Source: Multifurca ochricompacta
Taxonomy: Eukaryota > Basidiomycota > Agaricomycetes > Russulales > Russulaceae
DNA length: 64,000 bases
Assembly (NCBI GenBank): GCA_022496185.1
Contig: WTXG01000168.1
Span: forward strand, 1-64,000
Reading direction: 5' to 3'
This document shows, piece after piece, positions 12,179 through 23,372 of this stretch; the first letter of the stretch is position 1; each line of letters begins with the position of its first letter. The translations under genes and the position numbers were made by a program. The notes beneath the pieces are model-generated. The model searched no databases. It had not been told where the DNA came from and was given only the letters and a program-made list of their open reading frames with translations.

Positions 12179-13864
12179 TCAGCATATGATAAGCAGTGCC
12201 CCATCTGACATTGCTGTGAAGTGGAATGTTGAGGGGATTTGGAATGCCGCATTCGATCTGAAGCTTGTCAAAGGCTTCAATGCGTTGCCCCAATGACTGA
12301 ATCTGATGTGATATGTTAGAAGTGTGTTGACCAGGAGACAGATGGCATGAAGGACAAACCTTGATTGCCAGGGTTTGAATAGATGCGATAACGTCCAGTG
12401 ATCCATTAAGCACATGGTTATTGGACAGGGATGGGTCATATTCCCAAATTGCAGTGGCCGTTTCTACGGCTGCGATCCTAGTGATATGGTCCATGACGTC
12501 AATGTTTGCGAGATTGACGACATGAGATAAGCAACTGATGATTTGCAGCATTAATGATAACAGTACGTTGAGGAAGCAGGTACTTACGGCAACTGATTCT
12601 CATCTGCAGACCAGATGGGCAGCTTGCGTTGCTTGTGGATGGCTTCGATAGTTTCACACTTGCTTGTATTGTTTGACACGTTGTCGAGGGTGACAGTGAG
12701 GAGCTAGTTAGATGATCAGATAAGGTGTTGAATTGACTCAGATATCAGCTCACCTTTGATCGTTTGCCATTAATTATCCCAATACGATCGCATACACCCA
12801 CAAAGTACCGTCCCAAGTTCTCTCCACTATGTCCACCTGATATCGTTCGGAACCCAATAACTTCAGAGCGCATGTTCCATTTTTCACCATCCACCTCGAT
12901 CCAGTGCACAGTCACCCCAAGAAAACCCACTTTGGTTGTGTCGGCTGTCCATCCATCTGCAGTGGCAGAGATCAAGCCTGGGGCTTTCTGTAACGCAATG
13001 GCAGTAAGTCTAACTTGCTCTTATCTAACAAACTGTTAATCACCTCAATATCTGCCTTCAGTTCCCTCAACCATTGGACGAACTCATTATGCAAGTGCTT
13101 TACAACATCGTTAGTTGTTGGAAGGTCGTATGAAATGGTTTGGGGCCTCATTGCAACTAGACAGTTTTGGAATGCTGTTTTGCTCGCCACAGCCAGAGAC
13201 TATGCACAATATTCAGTAGTGTCAAACCAGATTGGCTACATACTCACCTGATCATCAATAGCAATGAATTTAGTCATGGCATGCAGTAGATTCTCGCGTG
13301 TAAATGAAACTGGAGTGCTACCTTTGACAATGAAGTCTAGCGTTCTCTGCTTTGGGCCGGGCTTCTTTCCTTTCTGTGACTCTTCCATCTCTTTCCAGAT
13401 CAAACGTGGGATTGCCCAGTGCTGCTCAGTTATATTTGCTTCCTTACATAGAGTTTTATACAGATCATAATGCTTTCGAATGTGGGCGCAACATGAGGAG
13501 TTCCCGCCTGTGTGGAATGCCTTTCGCTTTCCCTCCATGGCGATGAACTCTGTATCATTTCTTATCACAGGTGAGTTTATGTCATTAACAATTAGAAAAT
13601 CAATAACATACCTGCATGGATTACACCATCGTCCCAGCACTGTGCTAACCTCCCCATCTTTCAAAGTGAATTGAACCCTTACTCTGTCAGAGAATATAAG
13701 TAGAAGGTCTCTCGTTTTTTCCTTTTGTGTATTGACTTGTGCAGGAATGGATATATTGTGATGTTCATCCATTCCATCAGACTCCTTGCATACATTAATT
13801 AATATTATTCACCAGTCAAATGCAAAGCTACATACCTCATTCTCGCTTTGCAGATCACCATGTG

Positions 13865-13865
<1 letters not shown>

Positions 13866-13908
<43 letters not shown>

Positions 13909-13911
13909 AGG
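13866..13911. repeat. ATC/GAT trinucleotide microsatellite
   Basis: About fifteen repeats of ATC on the plus strand. On the minus strand they encode the poly-aspartate run in the acidic N-terminus of the hAT transposase. Confidence 0.9.
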
Positions 13912-14883
13912 ACATTGACATCCATGTCACTGTCATCATCCTGTACTTCTTGTTGCAAGTGCTTCCGTTGCTTTTGAGTGCGCTCCTTATCTGATTCATC
14001 TGATGATGATAACTCTATGGGCCGTTTGGATCGAGCTCCTGGAACATTTTTCTCTTGTTGCTTTTTTGTGAGTGCCTTAGACTGTGATGCTTGCTTGGAT
14101 CTCATTGCAGATTTCATCCTAGTTGCTATGCTAGTAGATACAAGAATCGATGTATTACCGTGTATTACCGTAAGACAGACAGTGTTTGGTGTTTGGTAGT
14201 TTGTTTGTGCTTGGTAACCATTTGTCACTCGGACTTTTCATTTTTTCATTTTGTCGCCATTCAAATTACTACTACCATCCACTCCAAATGTGGTCTATAT
14301 GTCTCACACACACCGATAAATTCGACAGGGCACTTGTTGAGACCTGGAAAGGTGACATGGATGACCTTATCATATCTGTATGTTTCAGTCTTGTCACAGC
14401 CATTATCAGCACTAATAATCCTGCTCCAGCCCAACCACCAGGTCAGCTGAAGAGACACAGGCCGATGCCGCGAAGAACAAGAAGCTGACAGTCTTCAAGA
14501 TGACGCAGCTGCACAAAACACAAAAAGGTGGAGGTGCGCTGTCCGTGTCTCACCATTGACTATGCTTTGGTAGGTGTCGCCCACATTGTCAGAGCGATGA
14601 CGATGATAGCGATGACGACAATGACAACAATGATGACAATTACAACCTGGAAGAAAAGAAGACTCCGTTCTCCATTATGTCGCGAGCTGGGCTGAGACCA
14701 GCTCGACAGCACCACCACCGACCTCTGTCAAATTGACCAACCTCCTCCTCACCTCCACCCTCTTCAACCATCTCTACCTCAAGCCCTTTTCCCAAACAGT
14801 CTACCTCATCAACACAGCAGCTGAATACCCCAGCGCCAGGCTCATCATCGACTGGACAAACTGCAACTTTGCTTTCAACCAAG

Positions 14884-15612
14884 GAACGTGGGGTCTACGT
14901 CAGCGTGGACAGGGTGGGCTTGGGCTTGCAAGTGCGTCGGAGGAAGACGATTAAGAGGTCAATCAACACCTGGATGGAGGACGGATTCCCAAGGTGCGTC
15001 CACCCATGCATGCGCTTGACACTCCCACCTGGATGGAGGACGGATTCCCAAGGTGCGTCCACCCATGCATGCGCTCAACATTCCCACCTGGATGGAGGAC
15101 GGATTCCCAAGGTGCATCCACCCATGCATGTGCTTGACACTCCCACCTGGATGGAGGACGGCTTCCCGAGGTGCATCCACCCATGCATGCGCTCGACACT
15201 CCCGAACATGGGGTCTATGTCAGCGTGGACAGGGTGGGCTTGGGCTTGCAAGTGCGTCAGAGGAAGATGGTCAAGAGGTCAATCAACACCTGGATGGAGG
15301 ACGGATTCCTGAGGTGCGTCCACCCATGCATGCGCTTGACACTCCCACCTGGATGGAGGACGGCTTCCCGAGGTGCGTCCACCCATGCATGCGCTCGACA
15401 CTCCCGAACATGGGGTCTACGTCAGCATGGACAGGGTGGGCTTGGGCTTGCAAGTGCGTCGGAGGAAGATGGTCAAGAGGTCAATCAACACCTGGATGGA
15501 GGACAGATTCCTGAGGTGCGTCCACCCATGCATGCGCTCGACACTCCCACCCAGATGGAGGACGGCTTCCCGAGGTGCGTCCACCCATGCATGCACTCGA
15601 CACTCCCGGCGC
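14884..15612. repeat. 59-bp minisatellite with higher-order units
   Basis: Four neighbouring copies of a 59-bp unit start at 14968, 15027, 15086 and 15145 (ACCTGGATGGAGGACGG and onward). A second block of about 84 bp, beginning AACATGGGGTCTA, occurs near 14884, 15205 and 15407. The last two mark a higher-order period of about 202 bp. Long open frames here on both strands are by-products of a repeat without stops. Confidence 0.9.
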
Positions 15613-16477
15613 ATGATAGACCATCGATACTCATAGACGCGCTGAGGGCTTTGCGATGGACTGGGCTGCTATCAAGGTATGGGATTTGTGAAGCATAAAT
15701 AAGCATGGGTGAGTAACAGGGCATGACTTGGCTTTGTGTGACTAACGCTTGCTTCAACCAGGACCACTGCACCAGGTCTCAAACCTGTTGCATCCTTCAC
15801 ATGACATCGCGCGCCCATCACATCCGTCAAATGGCACCCTACAGAGGATTCAATCCTTGCAACATCTGGAGCAGAAAGTCAAGTCAAGGTTTGGGTACAC
15901 TAGGGCAACATGGCGCGCGCGCGATGCAGGATTTGGTAGCAAGGCAATTAGCATCGCTGGGCTTACTGGGGCAAATTGCAGGTTTTAAGAGTTGTAATAG
16001 CCTGTATTAAGTACAAGAATTTGGTTCTGATATTAATGCTACTATGACTGTTCTGAAAGTAACCTTATCCCTGGTCACTAAGTCTGAAATGTGAGTGTGG
16101 AGCGATGTCTTAGTCTCCATCTCACTGGAAGGGGGTTAGGCCCCATCCAGTGTCCATACAGGAGTGCAATGCAACAAATTTAGGAGTCCTTGTGAAGTAA
16201 AAGTGAGAAATAATGTTACAGTGCTGTGTATGGGAGTCTTTTTTGGTGTGGTGCGAAAACCAGTAATGCATCACTTTGTGTTTTCTCGCGTTTTTTCGCA
16301 TTTGTATAGATTTCATAACTGATTCTTGTCTCATTTTAGATCGGACACATGATCTGACCTGAAACTTTGTAGGATAGTAGTAATAGTAATATACTTTTTG
16401 TATAAGCAATGCTAAGTGTATCTGATTCCCTCAAGTCTTAAAAATGCACAATCTCCACATTCTGTGCAGCTGCAAAA
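15613..16477. other. hAT interior without recognised gene
   Basis: I see no coding region. The part from about 16240 to 16445 resembles sequence at 9480-9600 (inverted) and at 39700-39880. It has T-rich runs with TTTTTTCGCG and a GATCGGA box, and appears to be family-specific hAT end sequence. Confidence 0.5.
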
Positions 16478-16706
16478 ACCGGTCTAGACCAGGACCAGAA
16501 CCGCCCGAGACCGGTTTTAACCGGTCATATTGAGACTGGTTTTAACCGGTCCATAGACCGGAATTTAACCAATATTAACTGGTTAGTGATTTTTGGCAGG
16601 TTTCGGTTAAGGTTAAGGTCAAAATGAGACTCACCAAGACCGGTTCCGGTTCCAGTTATGGCCAAAAAAGGAAAAAAACCGGACCAAACCGGACCTTTAA
16701 ACCCTA
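16478..16706. repeat. Right subterminal region of hAT, CCGGTT motif cluster
   Basis: At least eight AACCGG or CCGGTT motifs occur in 230 bp, several as GACCGGTTTTAACCGGTC-like palindromes. It is the partner of the left end at 9116-9300. Confidence 0.6.
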
Positions 16707-16714
16707 TGAGTTGT

Positions 16715-19611
16715 GTGCAAACTCTGCCATTGCCAACCAATCAGCCCAATCATCCTGTCGTCCATTGCACCAGAACTGAAGGTACTGTTCCAGCCATTGG
16801 TTTGTTCTTTCTGATTGTCCATCGGTTTGTGGATGGTAGGTGGTCGAAATATTCTGGGTGATGTCCAAGGTCTTACAGAGCGCCTTCACAAATGCAGAGG
16901 TGAAATGTGGGTTGTGGTCAGAGATGATCTTTTCTGGGAGGCTGTAGTGTCTGTAGACGTGATCCAGGTAGAGTTTGGCTACTCCTTCTGCGGTGACAGA
17001 CTCATTGCAGGGTATGAACAGTGCTGCTTTAGAACAATTGTGGTCGGTGATGGTCAAAATAGAATCAAAACCTCTGGAGGTGGGGAGCTTGACGATGAAG
17101 TCCATCACGATGGTCTGGAATGGTAGTGAGGCTGTAGGTGTGATCGGGAACAATGCCAGTGGGCGTGGGTGTGTGTTTACTTTATTGGCTTGGCAGTCTG
17201 CACATCCTTTCACATAGTTCTCTACATCCTTCTTCATGTTTGGCCACCAGTAATCCTGTTTGGCCAAGGTGTATGTGTTAGCAATGCCGGGGTGGCCCAC
17301 AGAGGGGAGGTCATGGTGAAAATGGATCACCCCCCTCTTAATGTTGTTGCCACTGGTGACAATGAGCCGATCCCCATCCTTCCACCAAAGGCCGTCAAGC
17401 TTCTTCAAATTATGTGCGTCTGCCCATGATTGACATAGGTGTTGATTCATATTTTGTGACACCTGGGCCCATAAATCCATGTTGTGGAGACTCACAACAG
17501 CTGCTTTTGTGAAGACCTCTTCAGGGAGTACTGTGATATCATTGTTGTCCTCTCCTCCATTGTTCAAGTCAGGTTGTCATGATAAGGCATCTGCACACAC
17601 ATTGCGACTCCCTGCAACATGTTTCAACATGAAGTTATACTCCTCCATCTCTAGGACTTCATGAGCGACCCATTGACTGATCTTGTGGGGTTCCTTCCAA
17701 TTAATAGGTTGGAGTGGTCGGTGTGGATAATGGTTTTATGGGGGTCCCCGCTAGGTATGGTCGCCAATGTCGTAGTGCTTTTACAATGGCAAGCAGTTCT
17801 CTGTCCCAAATGTCGTAGTTTCGTTCTGCTGGTGAGAATGTCTCCGAATAGAAGGCGACTGGATGAAGTAATCCCGTTGCATCCTTTTGGTTCAGTACTG
17901 CCCCATTCACAAAGTGCGATGCATCGACTTCGAGTTCAAAGGGTTTTTCTAGGTCTGGTTGTAGAAGGACTGGTTCTGAGCCTACAATGTCTCGGATCTG
18001 TTCAAAGGCTCATTGCTGTTCGTCTTCCCAGTGCCAAGGTACATTCTTCTTTAACAGCCCATTCAATGGTTGGGCAATTCCCGAGAATCCTCATATGAAT
18101 CATCAGTAGAAATTGCAGAATCTGATGAAGGATCGCACATCTTTGACGCATGTGGGTGTAGGCCACTCCCAGATTCCCTGCACTTTTACTGGGTCCATCC
18201 GCACACGTCCTCCTTCCAGGATAATTCCCAGGTATTCTACGCTTCGTTGCTCAAATGAACATTTGGCTGGTTTGAGATATAGATTGTGTTCGTGTAGAAT
18301 ATCCAATACTTGGTGAACCCGCTCTCGGTGATGGGCCAGATCATCTGCTGTAGCCACGAGGATATCATCCATGTATACCACCACTTTGCCTGTGAGAATG
18401 AGGTCGCAGAAGATGTGGTTCATCATGGATTGAAAGGTAGCGGGTGAGTTGGTAAGACCAAAGAACATAACATTCAGCTCGAAGAGTCCCTGGTTGGTTT
18501 TAAATGCTGCTTTACATTGATCTCCTTCCTTAATCCTGATGTTGTTGTATCCCCACCGGACGTCCATTTTGGAAAAGAGGGACTTGTCCTGCATAGTATC
18601 AATGAGCTCGGAGATGAGGGGAAGAGGATAAGCATTTTTTATGGTGTGGGCATTTATCCGTCAGTAGTCCTGAACAGGTTGAAGTTTGCTGTCTTTCTTT
18701 TTGATGATGAAGAAAGGTGATGCATATGGTGATTTCGATGGACGAATATACCCCTTTGCAAGGTGTTCTTTGAGAAATGTTGTGAGCGCTGCTTGTTCTT
18801 TCTGGGACAGTGGATAAATTTTGCAGTCGATGGCGGATGGGGTATCAGGTGCGAACTTGATGGCGTGGTCCCAAGGTCGTGTGGGTGGGAAGCGTTGTGA
18901 CTCCTCTTCCGAGAATACCTTCCAATGTCGGTGATAGACTTCCAGCACCACCTCCTCAAAGGTCCTTTCTGTATGCCCTTCCACTGCCTTTTGGGTGAGT
19001 TCTGATGCTTTTGTGGCATAACAGCAACCTGGGTCTCCTTCCTCTGCTTTTTGTATTCCTGCATGTCGGATGATATAATCGTATCCCAGTGATGTAATGA
19101 GAATGGGGTAGAATTCCTTATCCATGGTGGCATCGCTCCAGTTGATCTTTGGCTCGAATGCAGCCAACCATGGATATCCTAGGATTAGATCTTCATTTCC
19201 TAGATTGGTGATGAGGAATCAAATTGCTTTTGTTCTTTCTCCTACTTGGACATTAAGGTCAGTGTAGTGGGTGATCCTGCCAGCTCTATTGGCTGTTCCA
19301 TCTATATTCCAAATGTTCTTTTCCTGGGGGAGTTCCAGCATCCCCAAGCCCATGGTCTTTGCCATTCGTGGGCTAATGAAGTTATCAGTGGCCCCTGAGT
19401 CTATCAGGATGTCACGGTCAGCCATCCTCTGTGTAGTCTTGAAATGTACTGGTATTTTCAGTGATTTGAAGCAACTAGTATACACAGAGGTTACATGTAA
19501 TGCTCGTGCCCAGGCCGATGGGGTAGAGCCAATCAAAAATCCTTTTTGGCAAATGCCTTTTCTACCAGAATGGCCCATACCTCCTCGCTTTCCTTCATCA
19601 TGTTTGCCCAT
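16715..19611 (-). pseudogene. pol of Gypsy I: protease, RT, RNase H, integrase N-terminal part
   Basis: Read right to left. Protease 19611-19219 (DILIDSGATDNFI). RT 19167-18103 ([11 protein letters not shown]). RNase H around 17910-17701. Integrase 17567-16715 with its zinc-finger region and catalytic core (IVMDFIVKLPTSRGF), up to AEFAHNS, where the hAT cuts it. Known lesions include a TGA at 18661 in place of the first Arg of DYRR, and frame changes near 19210, 18100, 17700 and 17570. The RT to RNase H order and the chromodomain after integrase place it with chromoviruses. Not functional. Confidence 0.92.
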
Positions 19612-21040
19612 ATTTCTTGTGCCTTTTCTTCTTTTGTTGACATTTCCTTGTTGACGGTAGGTGGATTGTTACGGACAGGTGCAACCGTTGCTTCCGCCAC
19701 TCGTGCCCCTTTCTTTGGACATTCCCTCGACATGTGGCCCAGTGCTCTGCAACAAAAGCATCTTCCTTCCTTCATCAGTGTCTGTCTTTCATCTTCAGTG
19801 AGTGCAACCTGTGCTCTGGTTCTATCAGCCGAGGTGTCCATTGCATTTGGATCCCTCTGGGAGGCGTGAGTGGGCTTGACCCCAAAGGCAGCCTTCCACT
19901 GGTCACGGGTCTTTCCCTTCTTAGTGTCGACTCCAAAGCGTGTTTGGAAGTCGAGGTAATCCTGCTGCTGTCGTTGAGCAGCATCAACCCATCCATCCCA
20001 GTCCTGGGGGTGGTGGAACTGGATGATGTTTTTGACCAGTGGGTTGGGCAACCCCTGTGAGAAGAGGTCCAGCATTGCCTCTTCATCCGTGTCGTACCTG
20101 GCCCTGTTGGCCAGGCTTCTAAATTTTGCCACATAGGCATCCAACTCCCCCTTTTCCATTTTGAGGGACTTCAATTCTCGGGCAGCCTTCTGCTTGGCCT
20201 GTCCGTCCATAAATGCATCTTTGAATCTCTGGGCGATGGTTTCCCAGAGAACTTCACTAGTGGTGCGACAACCACTCTCAACTTGTTCGTTCAGCCACTC
20301 CAGCTGTTCCATCGTCCAGTCATCTACTGCGTCCCCTCTTATTAGTGACAAGAACAAGTTGGCATGTTGGAAGGGGTTAATGATCTGGGGAACATCATGG
20401 TTGAAGTTTTTGAACGTGGTAAACTCCAACATGAATTTCTTGCTCTGGGAGCAATCCCCGGTGAATGTCTGGGGTAATACCCCTGACAGTCATCCGGAGG
20501 GTGGGGGTATGTTTGGTGGCGTTATGACTGGTGGGGGTGGAGGGGCTGGGTCTGGGAGCTGGGTGGCGATAGTGGACATCTTTTGTGTAGATGGGGTAAC
20601 AGTGCTAGTGGACTGTGTGGATATCTGAGGAGTTGTCAAAGCAGGGGCTCTGAACATGACAACTGCTGGTGCAACTGGGGTTGTAGTCAACGCTAATACC
20701 AGTGCTTCTTTGCTATGTTCTTCTATGTACTCCTCTGGTTCGGAGTCCATGACAATGGCCGGGGGATTTTCTCTCCACGGTCCTAATCCAAATTCAGGTG
20801 GGGCAGGTCCTGTAGTGACCCAAGAGTGTCAGCTTTCTGAATATCAGATACAATACCAAACTCTCTTTTCATCGTCGTATTCTACCAGTTGGTATCCTCC
20901 ATTGTAATAAACGTAGTATCCAAACTTGGACTCAAAATCTTTCCAGGTGGCAGAGCCAAGTATCCATGGTGAAAGATTATTCTCTTCTCTTCATTCGATG
21001 AGTTCTTCATGGAAGAGGTCTGACTGCGGCTAGAAGCCAT
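19533..21040 (-). pseudogene. gag of Gypsy I, N-terminal part broken
   Basis: Unlike the other three copies, this one has a true ATG (21040-21038) before ASSRSQT. One base is missing soon after, and stops follow near 20970 and 20855. From 20432 to 19533 a clean 299-residue frame covers the capsid-like region and a zinc knuckle (CFCCRALGHMSREC). It ends KKDF plus TGA at the gag/pol overlap. Confidence 0.9.
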
Positions 21041-21059
21041 GATGAGAGACTTGACTTGA

Positions 21060-21637
21060 TGTTACACCTGGTGCAGGACATTCCACACGACTTGTGTGAC
21101 AGCGCGATTCGTAGGTTCAGGTAAGAAACCAATAAGGCTTCTTGGAGTTCGAGTGGTTGAGTCAAAGTCAAAGGGCACTCCCTAAGACAATGTTGAATGG
21201 AAAAGTGCCGGAAGCACTTGAGACAACGAGTCAGAGATCAAAGGGATGTCCAGAAGACAGGCACTGATGTATTCAATAAGTCAAGTCTGAGGTCTACAGG
21301 ATAGCTACAGCGGACTTATATACATAACTCAGTGAGCATCTACGAGATAAGGATACGGAGTCAAGTGGGCCCAATATACAAAGCGGATGGTGTAAAGCTG
21401 AGCTTCTGATAGGGAATTAAGTAAGTGTCCGGTCATAAGATAAGGAGATAAGGAGATAAAGAGTCAACATAAGTAAATGTTGAGTCAACAAGTGCAAAGT
21501 GGGTCATGGGGATGGAAGTAAAGCATGTGACAGATCCCATGATGGGGACGTGATCGAGAAGTGTAGAGTAGGTGGCAAAGAGGGGTCGTCATTGGGGAGT
21601 AGAAAGAAAATGGGGGTAGATGGCAGAGGTTGTAACA
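21060..21637 (-). repeat. 5' LTR of Gypsy I
   Basis: 578 bp, TGTTACACCT to GGTTGTAACA. It is bordered on the left by the primer-binding site at 21042-21059. Both that site and the matching LTR stretch near 21278-21288 carry the same CpG to TpG/CpA change, so they remain complementary. Confidence 0.93.
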
Positions 21638-21659
21638 TTCTGACACAACACAACAGATT

Positions 21660-21953
21660 GTATGGATCAAATCACTTCTAAGCAAAATTGGCATTGATCT
21701 AGGACCCATTCCCCTCTGTGGTGATAACCAAGGCTCCATCTTTATGGCCTCTAATCCTGTACAAGAGCGACAGATAAAACATATTGATATCCACTTCCAC
21801 TACATTAGACAAATTGTACAGGAGAAGAAAATCAAGCTATTCTTTATAGAAGGCTCTGAAAATCCCACAGACATGTTCACCAAGAATTTGGGATGCATCA
21901 AATTCCTGAAATTCAGGAGTCAACTTGGGCTAGAGATTAACTCACCTAAGTAG
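21660..21953 (+). pseudogene. Copia-type pol remnant: RNase H C-terminus
   Basis: The plus-strand frame ends at 21953. It contains GDNQGSIFMASNP, RQIKHIDIHFHYIRQIV, and ENPTDMFTKNLG near its end. These are the last RNase H motifs of Ty1/Copia polyproteins (the adjacent-host peptide contact and the DxxTK box). Everything 5' of about 21640 is missing, cut off by Gypsy I. A purine tract and an LTR-like sequence follow directly, so this is the 3' end of an older Copia element. Confidence 0.85.
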
Positions 21954-21987
21954 GGATAATTGCTTAGCATGCTTAGCAGCAGCACTT

Positions 21988-22345
21988 AGCAAGGGGGAGT
22001 GTTGAACCAAGATACCGGTACAGAGGCTCTGGGATAGTGGTACAACATGATTGTGATCATGTGTAGATAATGCAAGTAAGAATGCATTCATAATTAGCTA
22101 GATTACTTAGAATATACATCTAAGATCAGGCATGTGATCAAATCACATCAATAACAAGATAATGCACTTGTATAATTAAGTAGCCAATATAGTACATTAA
22201 ATTGTATATAAACTACTGTATAACTGCTATAGATTAAGCAGTTGCTATCGCATTAATGACTGCATCTAAGTCTCAAGGTAAAACAAAGGTGAGATAGCTA
22301 GCAGTAATGTAGTATCTAGTGTAGGCTGCGCCATACCTGTTCTAT
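21988..22345 (+). repeat. Polypurine tract and 3' LTR of the Copia remnant
   Basis: AGCAAGGGGGAG (about 21988-21999) is followed by TGTTGAACC from 22000, a usual Copia LTR start. A related sequence inside the hAT stops at a point matching about 22345, which I take as the approximate LTR end. 22346-22499 shows nothing I recognise. Confidence 0.6.
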
Positions 22346-22576
22346 AGGAAGCCTTCACCCCAGATCTCCAGCAGGGCTTATTGCCACTGCTTTGACTCAC
22401 CTCTTGCATGCATGCCCCTCTTATCTTGTGTGGGCCTTGAACTCTGACTGCGGCCCTCTGTGGTTCACTTTGACACCCTGAATTGACTTACCTTTGATAT
22501 GTTGACACAGTCAGGTGTCGCACAATGCAACTCTGCATGACCTCATATAGGAGGTTGTGTACCACTATGAACCTGA

Positions 22577-22652
22577 GGCCATGTAGCTCAGTGGTTTAGA
22601 GCACTGGACCCGGCTTGTCCAGAGGTCTTGGGTTCAATCCCCAACATGGCCA
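22577..22652 (+). other. tRNA-like sequence in left miniature LTR
   Basis: Folds by eye into acceptor stem GGCCATG/CATGGCC, D stem GCTC/GAGC, anticodon stem CTGGA/TCCAG and T stem TTGGG/CCCAA with loop TTCAATC. The A box (TAGCTCAGTGG) and B box (GGTTCAATCC) of RNA polymerase III are present. The anticodon loop has nine bases rather than seven, and the unit is repeated within a mobile element. I therefore call it tRNA-derived rather than a working tRNA gene. Confidence 0.75.
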
Positions 22653-22721
22653 TTTCTTTTCTAGTGTGTGAGCCAGGGTCCTGTTTAAGGTCCCTTGATT
22701 GGGGTGCGTGTTTAGCCAACA

Positions 22722-22812
22722 TGGTAGCAGCACGTCATCCACTCCAGGTCATTGGCTCCCTAGAGGGAAATTGGATAGAGTTTGCATGCATGGTTACATG
22801 TGCATAGGGGCA
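22722..22812 (+). other. Interior of the miniature LTR element
   Basis: 91 bp with no reading frame of note. TGGTAGCAGCACG at its start and ATAGGGGCA at its end are the presumed primer-binding site and polypurine tract. Confidence 0.7.
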
Positions 22813-22889
22813 TGTTGACACAGTCAGGTGTCGCATGATGCAACTCTGCATGACCTCATATAGGAGGTTGTGTACCACTATGAGCCTGA

Positions 22890-22965
22890 GGCTGTGTAGC
22901 TCAGTGGTTTAGAGCACCAGACCCAGCTTGTCCAGAGGTCTTGGGTTCAATCCCCAATGTGGCCA
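22890..22965 (+). other. tRNA-like sequence in right miniature LTR
   Basis: Same unit as 22577-22652. Its differences are mostly TG versus CA at sites where the third copy (25086-25160) still has CG, so the stems have drifted by CpG decay. Confidence 0.75.
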
Positions 22966-23039
22966 TTTCTTTTCTAGTGTGTGAGCCAGGGTCCTGTTTA
23001 AGGTCCCTTGATCGGGGTGCGTGTTTAGCCAACATGATA

Positions 23040-23370
23040 GTCTTGACCTTGATCCATGAACCAACTTGTCCTTGACAGTTTTGACCTTGCAGGCACTCCA
23101 TATCTTGAAGGGGCTTGACCAGAACAACCCTTGATACAGCAGAGACCTGGCTGTGACATGCGCCATGCCTGTTCCACAAAATGAAATAAAATAAGAATGT
23201 AAATAAAGAATCAAATTAATCTTCTGAACATAAATCAGCAATTATTGAGGGATCCTGAGTAGCCACAAATGAATGTGTTGTATCCAAGTGCATATCTCCC
23301 AGACTGGGATGGTTCAGGCCAATTGTCCAAAATGTGCAATGCAACCAAAGAACTTGCACATGTTTCATTT
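23040..23370. repeat. Fragment of a dispersed repeat
   Basis: Reverse-complement similarity to 56570-56720 (shared GCTACTCA, GATCCCTCA, TTCAGAAGATTAA and TTGATTCTTTATTTACATT). No gene seen. Confidence 0.55.
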
Positions 23371-23372
23371 TA

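Larger units (their letters stand above)
10253..14228 (-). pseudogene. hAT transposase, multi-exon, split by a solo LTR
   Basis: Exons I can place (minus strand): 13836-14228 (start uncertain), 13612-13784, 13248-13560, 13044-13199, 12754-12987, 12588-12703, 12360-12534, 12179-12302 joined across the LTR to 11581-11608, 11369-11524, 11102-11315, 10916-11051, 10633-10860 and 10253-10582. Introns are 48-57 bp with GT-AG ends. The N-terminus is acidic with a run of Asp. Next come a Cys/His-rich region (CNPCR, CCAHIRKH), then ATADGWT, LDNVSNN and CLSHVVNLA of the hAT catalytic fold. The C-terminal dimerisation box (YPTLRHIAIDYLACQASSVP, CLFSAGGE) is followed by a stop at 10253. Besides the LTR, the exon at 10916-11051 needs a frame correction near 11012. 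The product would cut and rejoin the hAT ends; this copy looks dead. Confidence 0.88.
9116..16706 (-). mobile_element. hAT DNA transposon, 7.6 kb, with its own transposase gene
   Basis: Perfect 13-bp terminal inverted repeats, TAGGGTTTAAAGG at 9116 and its complement ending at 16706. They are flanked by the 8-bp duplication TGAGTTGT (9108-9115 and 16707-16714). Eight-bp duplications and a C-terminal dimerisation-type transposase are hallmarks of hAT. The insertion splits the integrase of Gypsy I. Inside are a minus-strand transposase gene, a solo LTR, a minisatellite and, near both ends, clusters of AACCGGTC-like motifs. Confidence 0.95.
1..21637 (-). mobile_element. Gypsy I: Ty3/Gypsy chromovirus, 3' end beyond the window
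   Basis: This is a minus-strand LTR retrotransposon. Its 5' LTR is at 21060-21637, and gag, pol, chromodomain and ORF3 run leftward to the window edge, so the 3' LTR is not visible. Two later insertions split it: Gypsy IV at 1008-8486 (target copies ATGTC at 1003-1007 and 8487-8491) and a hAT element at 9116-16706 (target copies TGAGTTGT). Removing them makes the reading order collinear with Gypsy III. It is decayed by stops and single-base indels. The right flank is TTCTG; its partner lies outside the window. Confidence 0.93.
22500..23034 (+). mobile_element. Miniature LTR retrotransposon (TRIM/SMART-like) with tRNA-like LTRs
   Basis: Two 222-bp direct repeats (22500-22721 and 22813-23034), each TGTTGACAC to GCCAACA, enclose 91 bp. 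The 5-bp duplication TGATA lies at 22495-22499 and 23035-23039. The interior starts TGGTAGCAGCACG, shaped like a primer-binding site, and ends with the purine-rich ATAGGGGCA. No protein is encoded, so it would depend on enzymes made elsewhere. Each LTR contains a sequence that folds as a tRNA cloverleaf. Orientation follows the tRNA-like part and the primer-binding-site position. Confidence 0.9.

Noticed and set aside
14869..15698. Several overlapping open frames of 150-175 codons on both strands
   Set aside because: They are produced by the stop-free 59-bp minisatellite and show no family motif or codon pattern.
22577..22652. Functional nuclear tRNA gene
   Set aside because: Nine-base anticodon loop, repeated within mobile LTRs, diverging between copies; tRNA-derived is safer.
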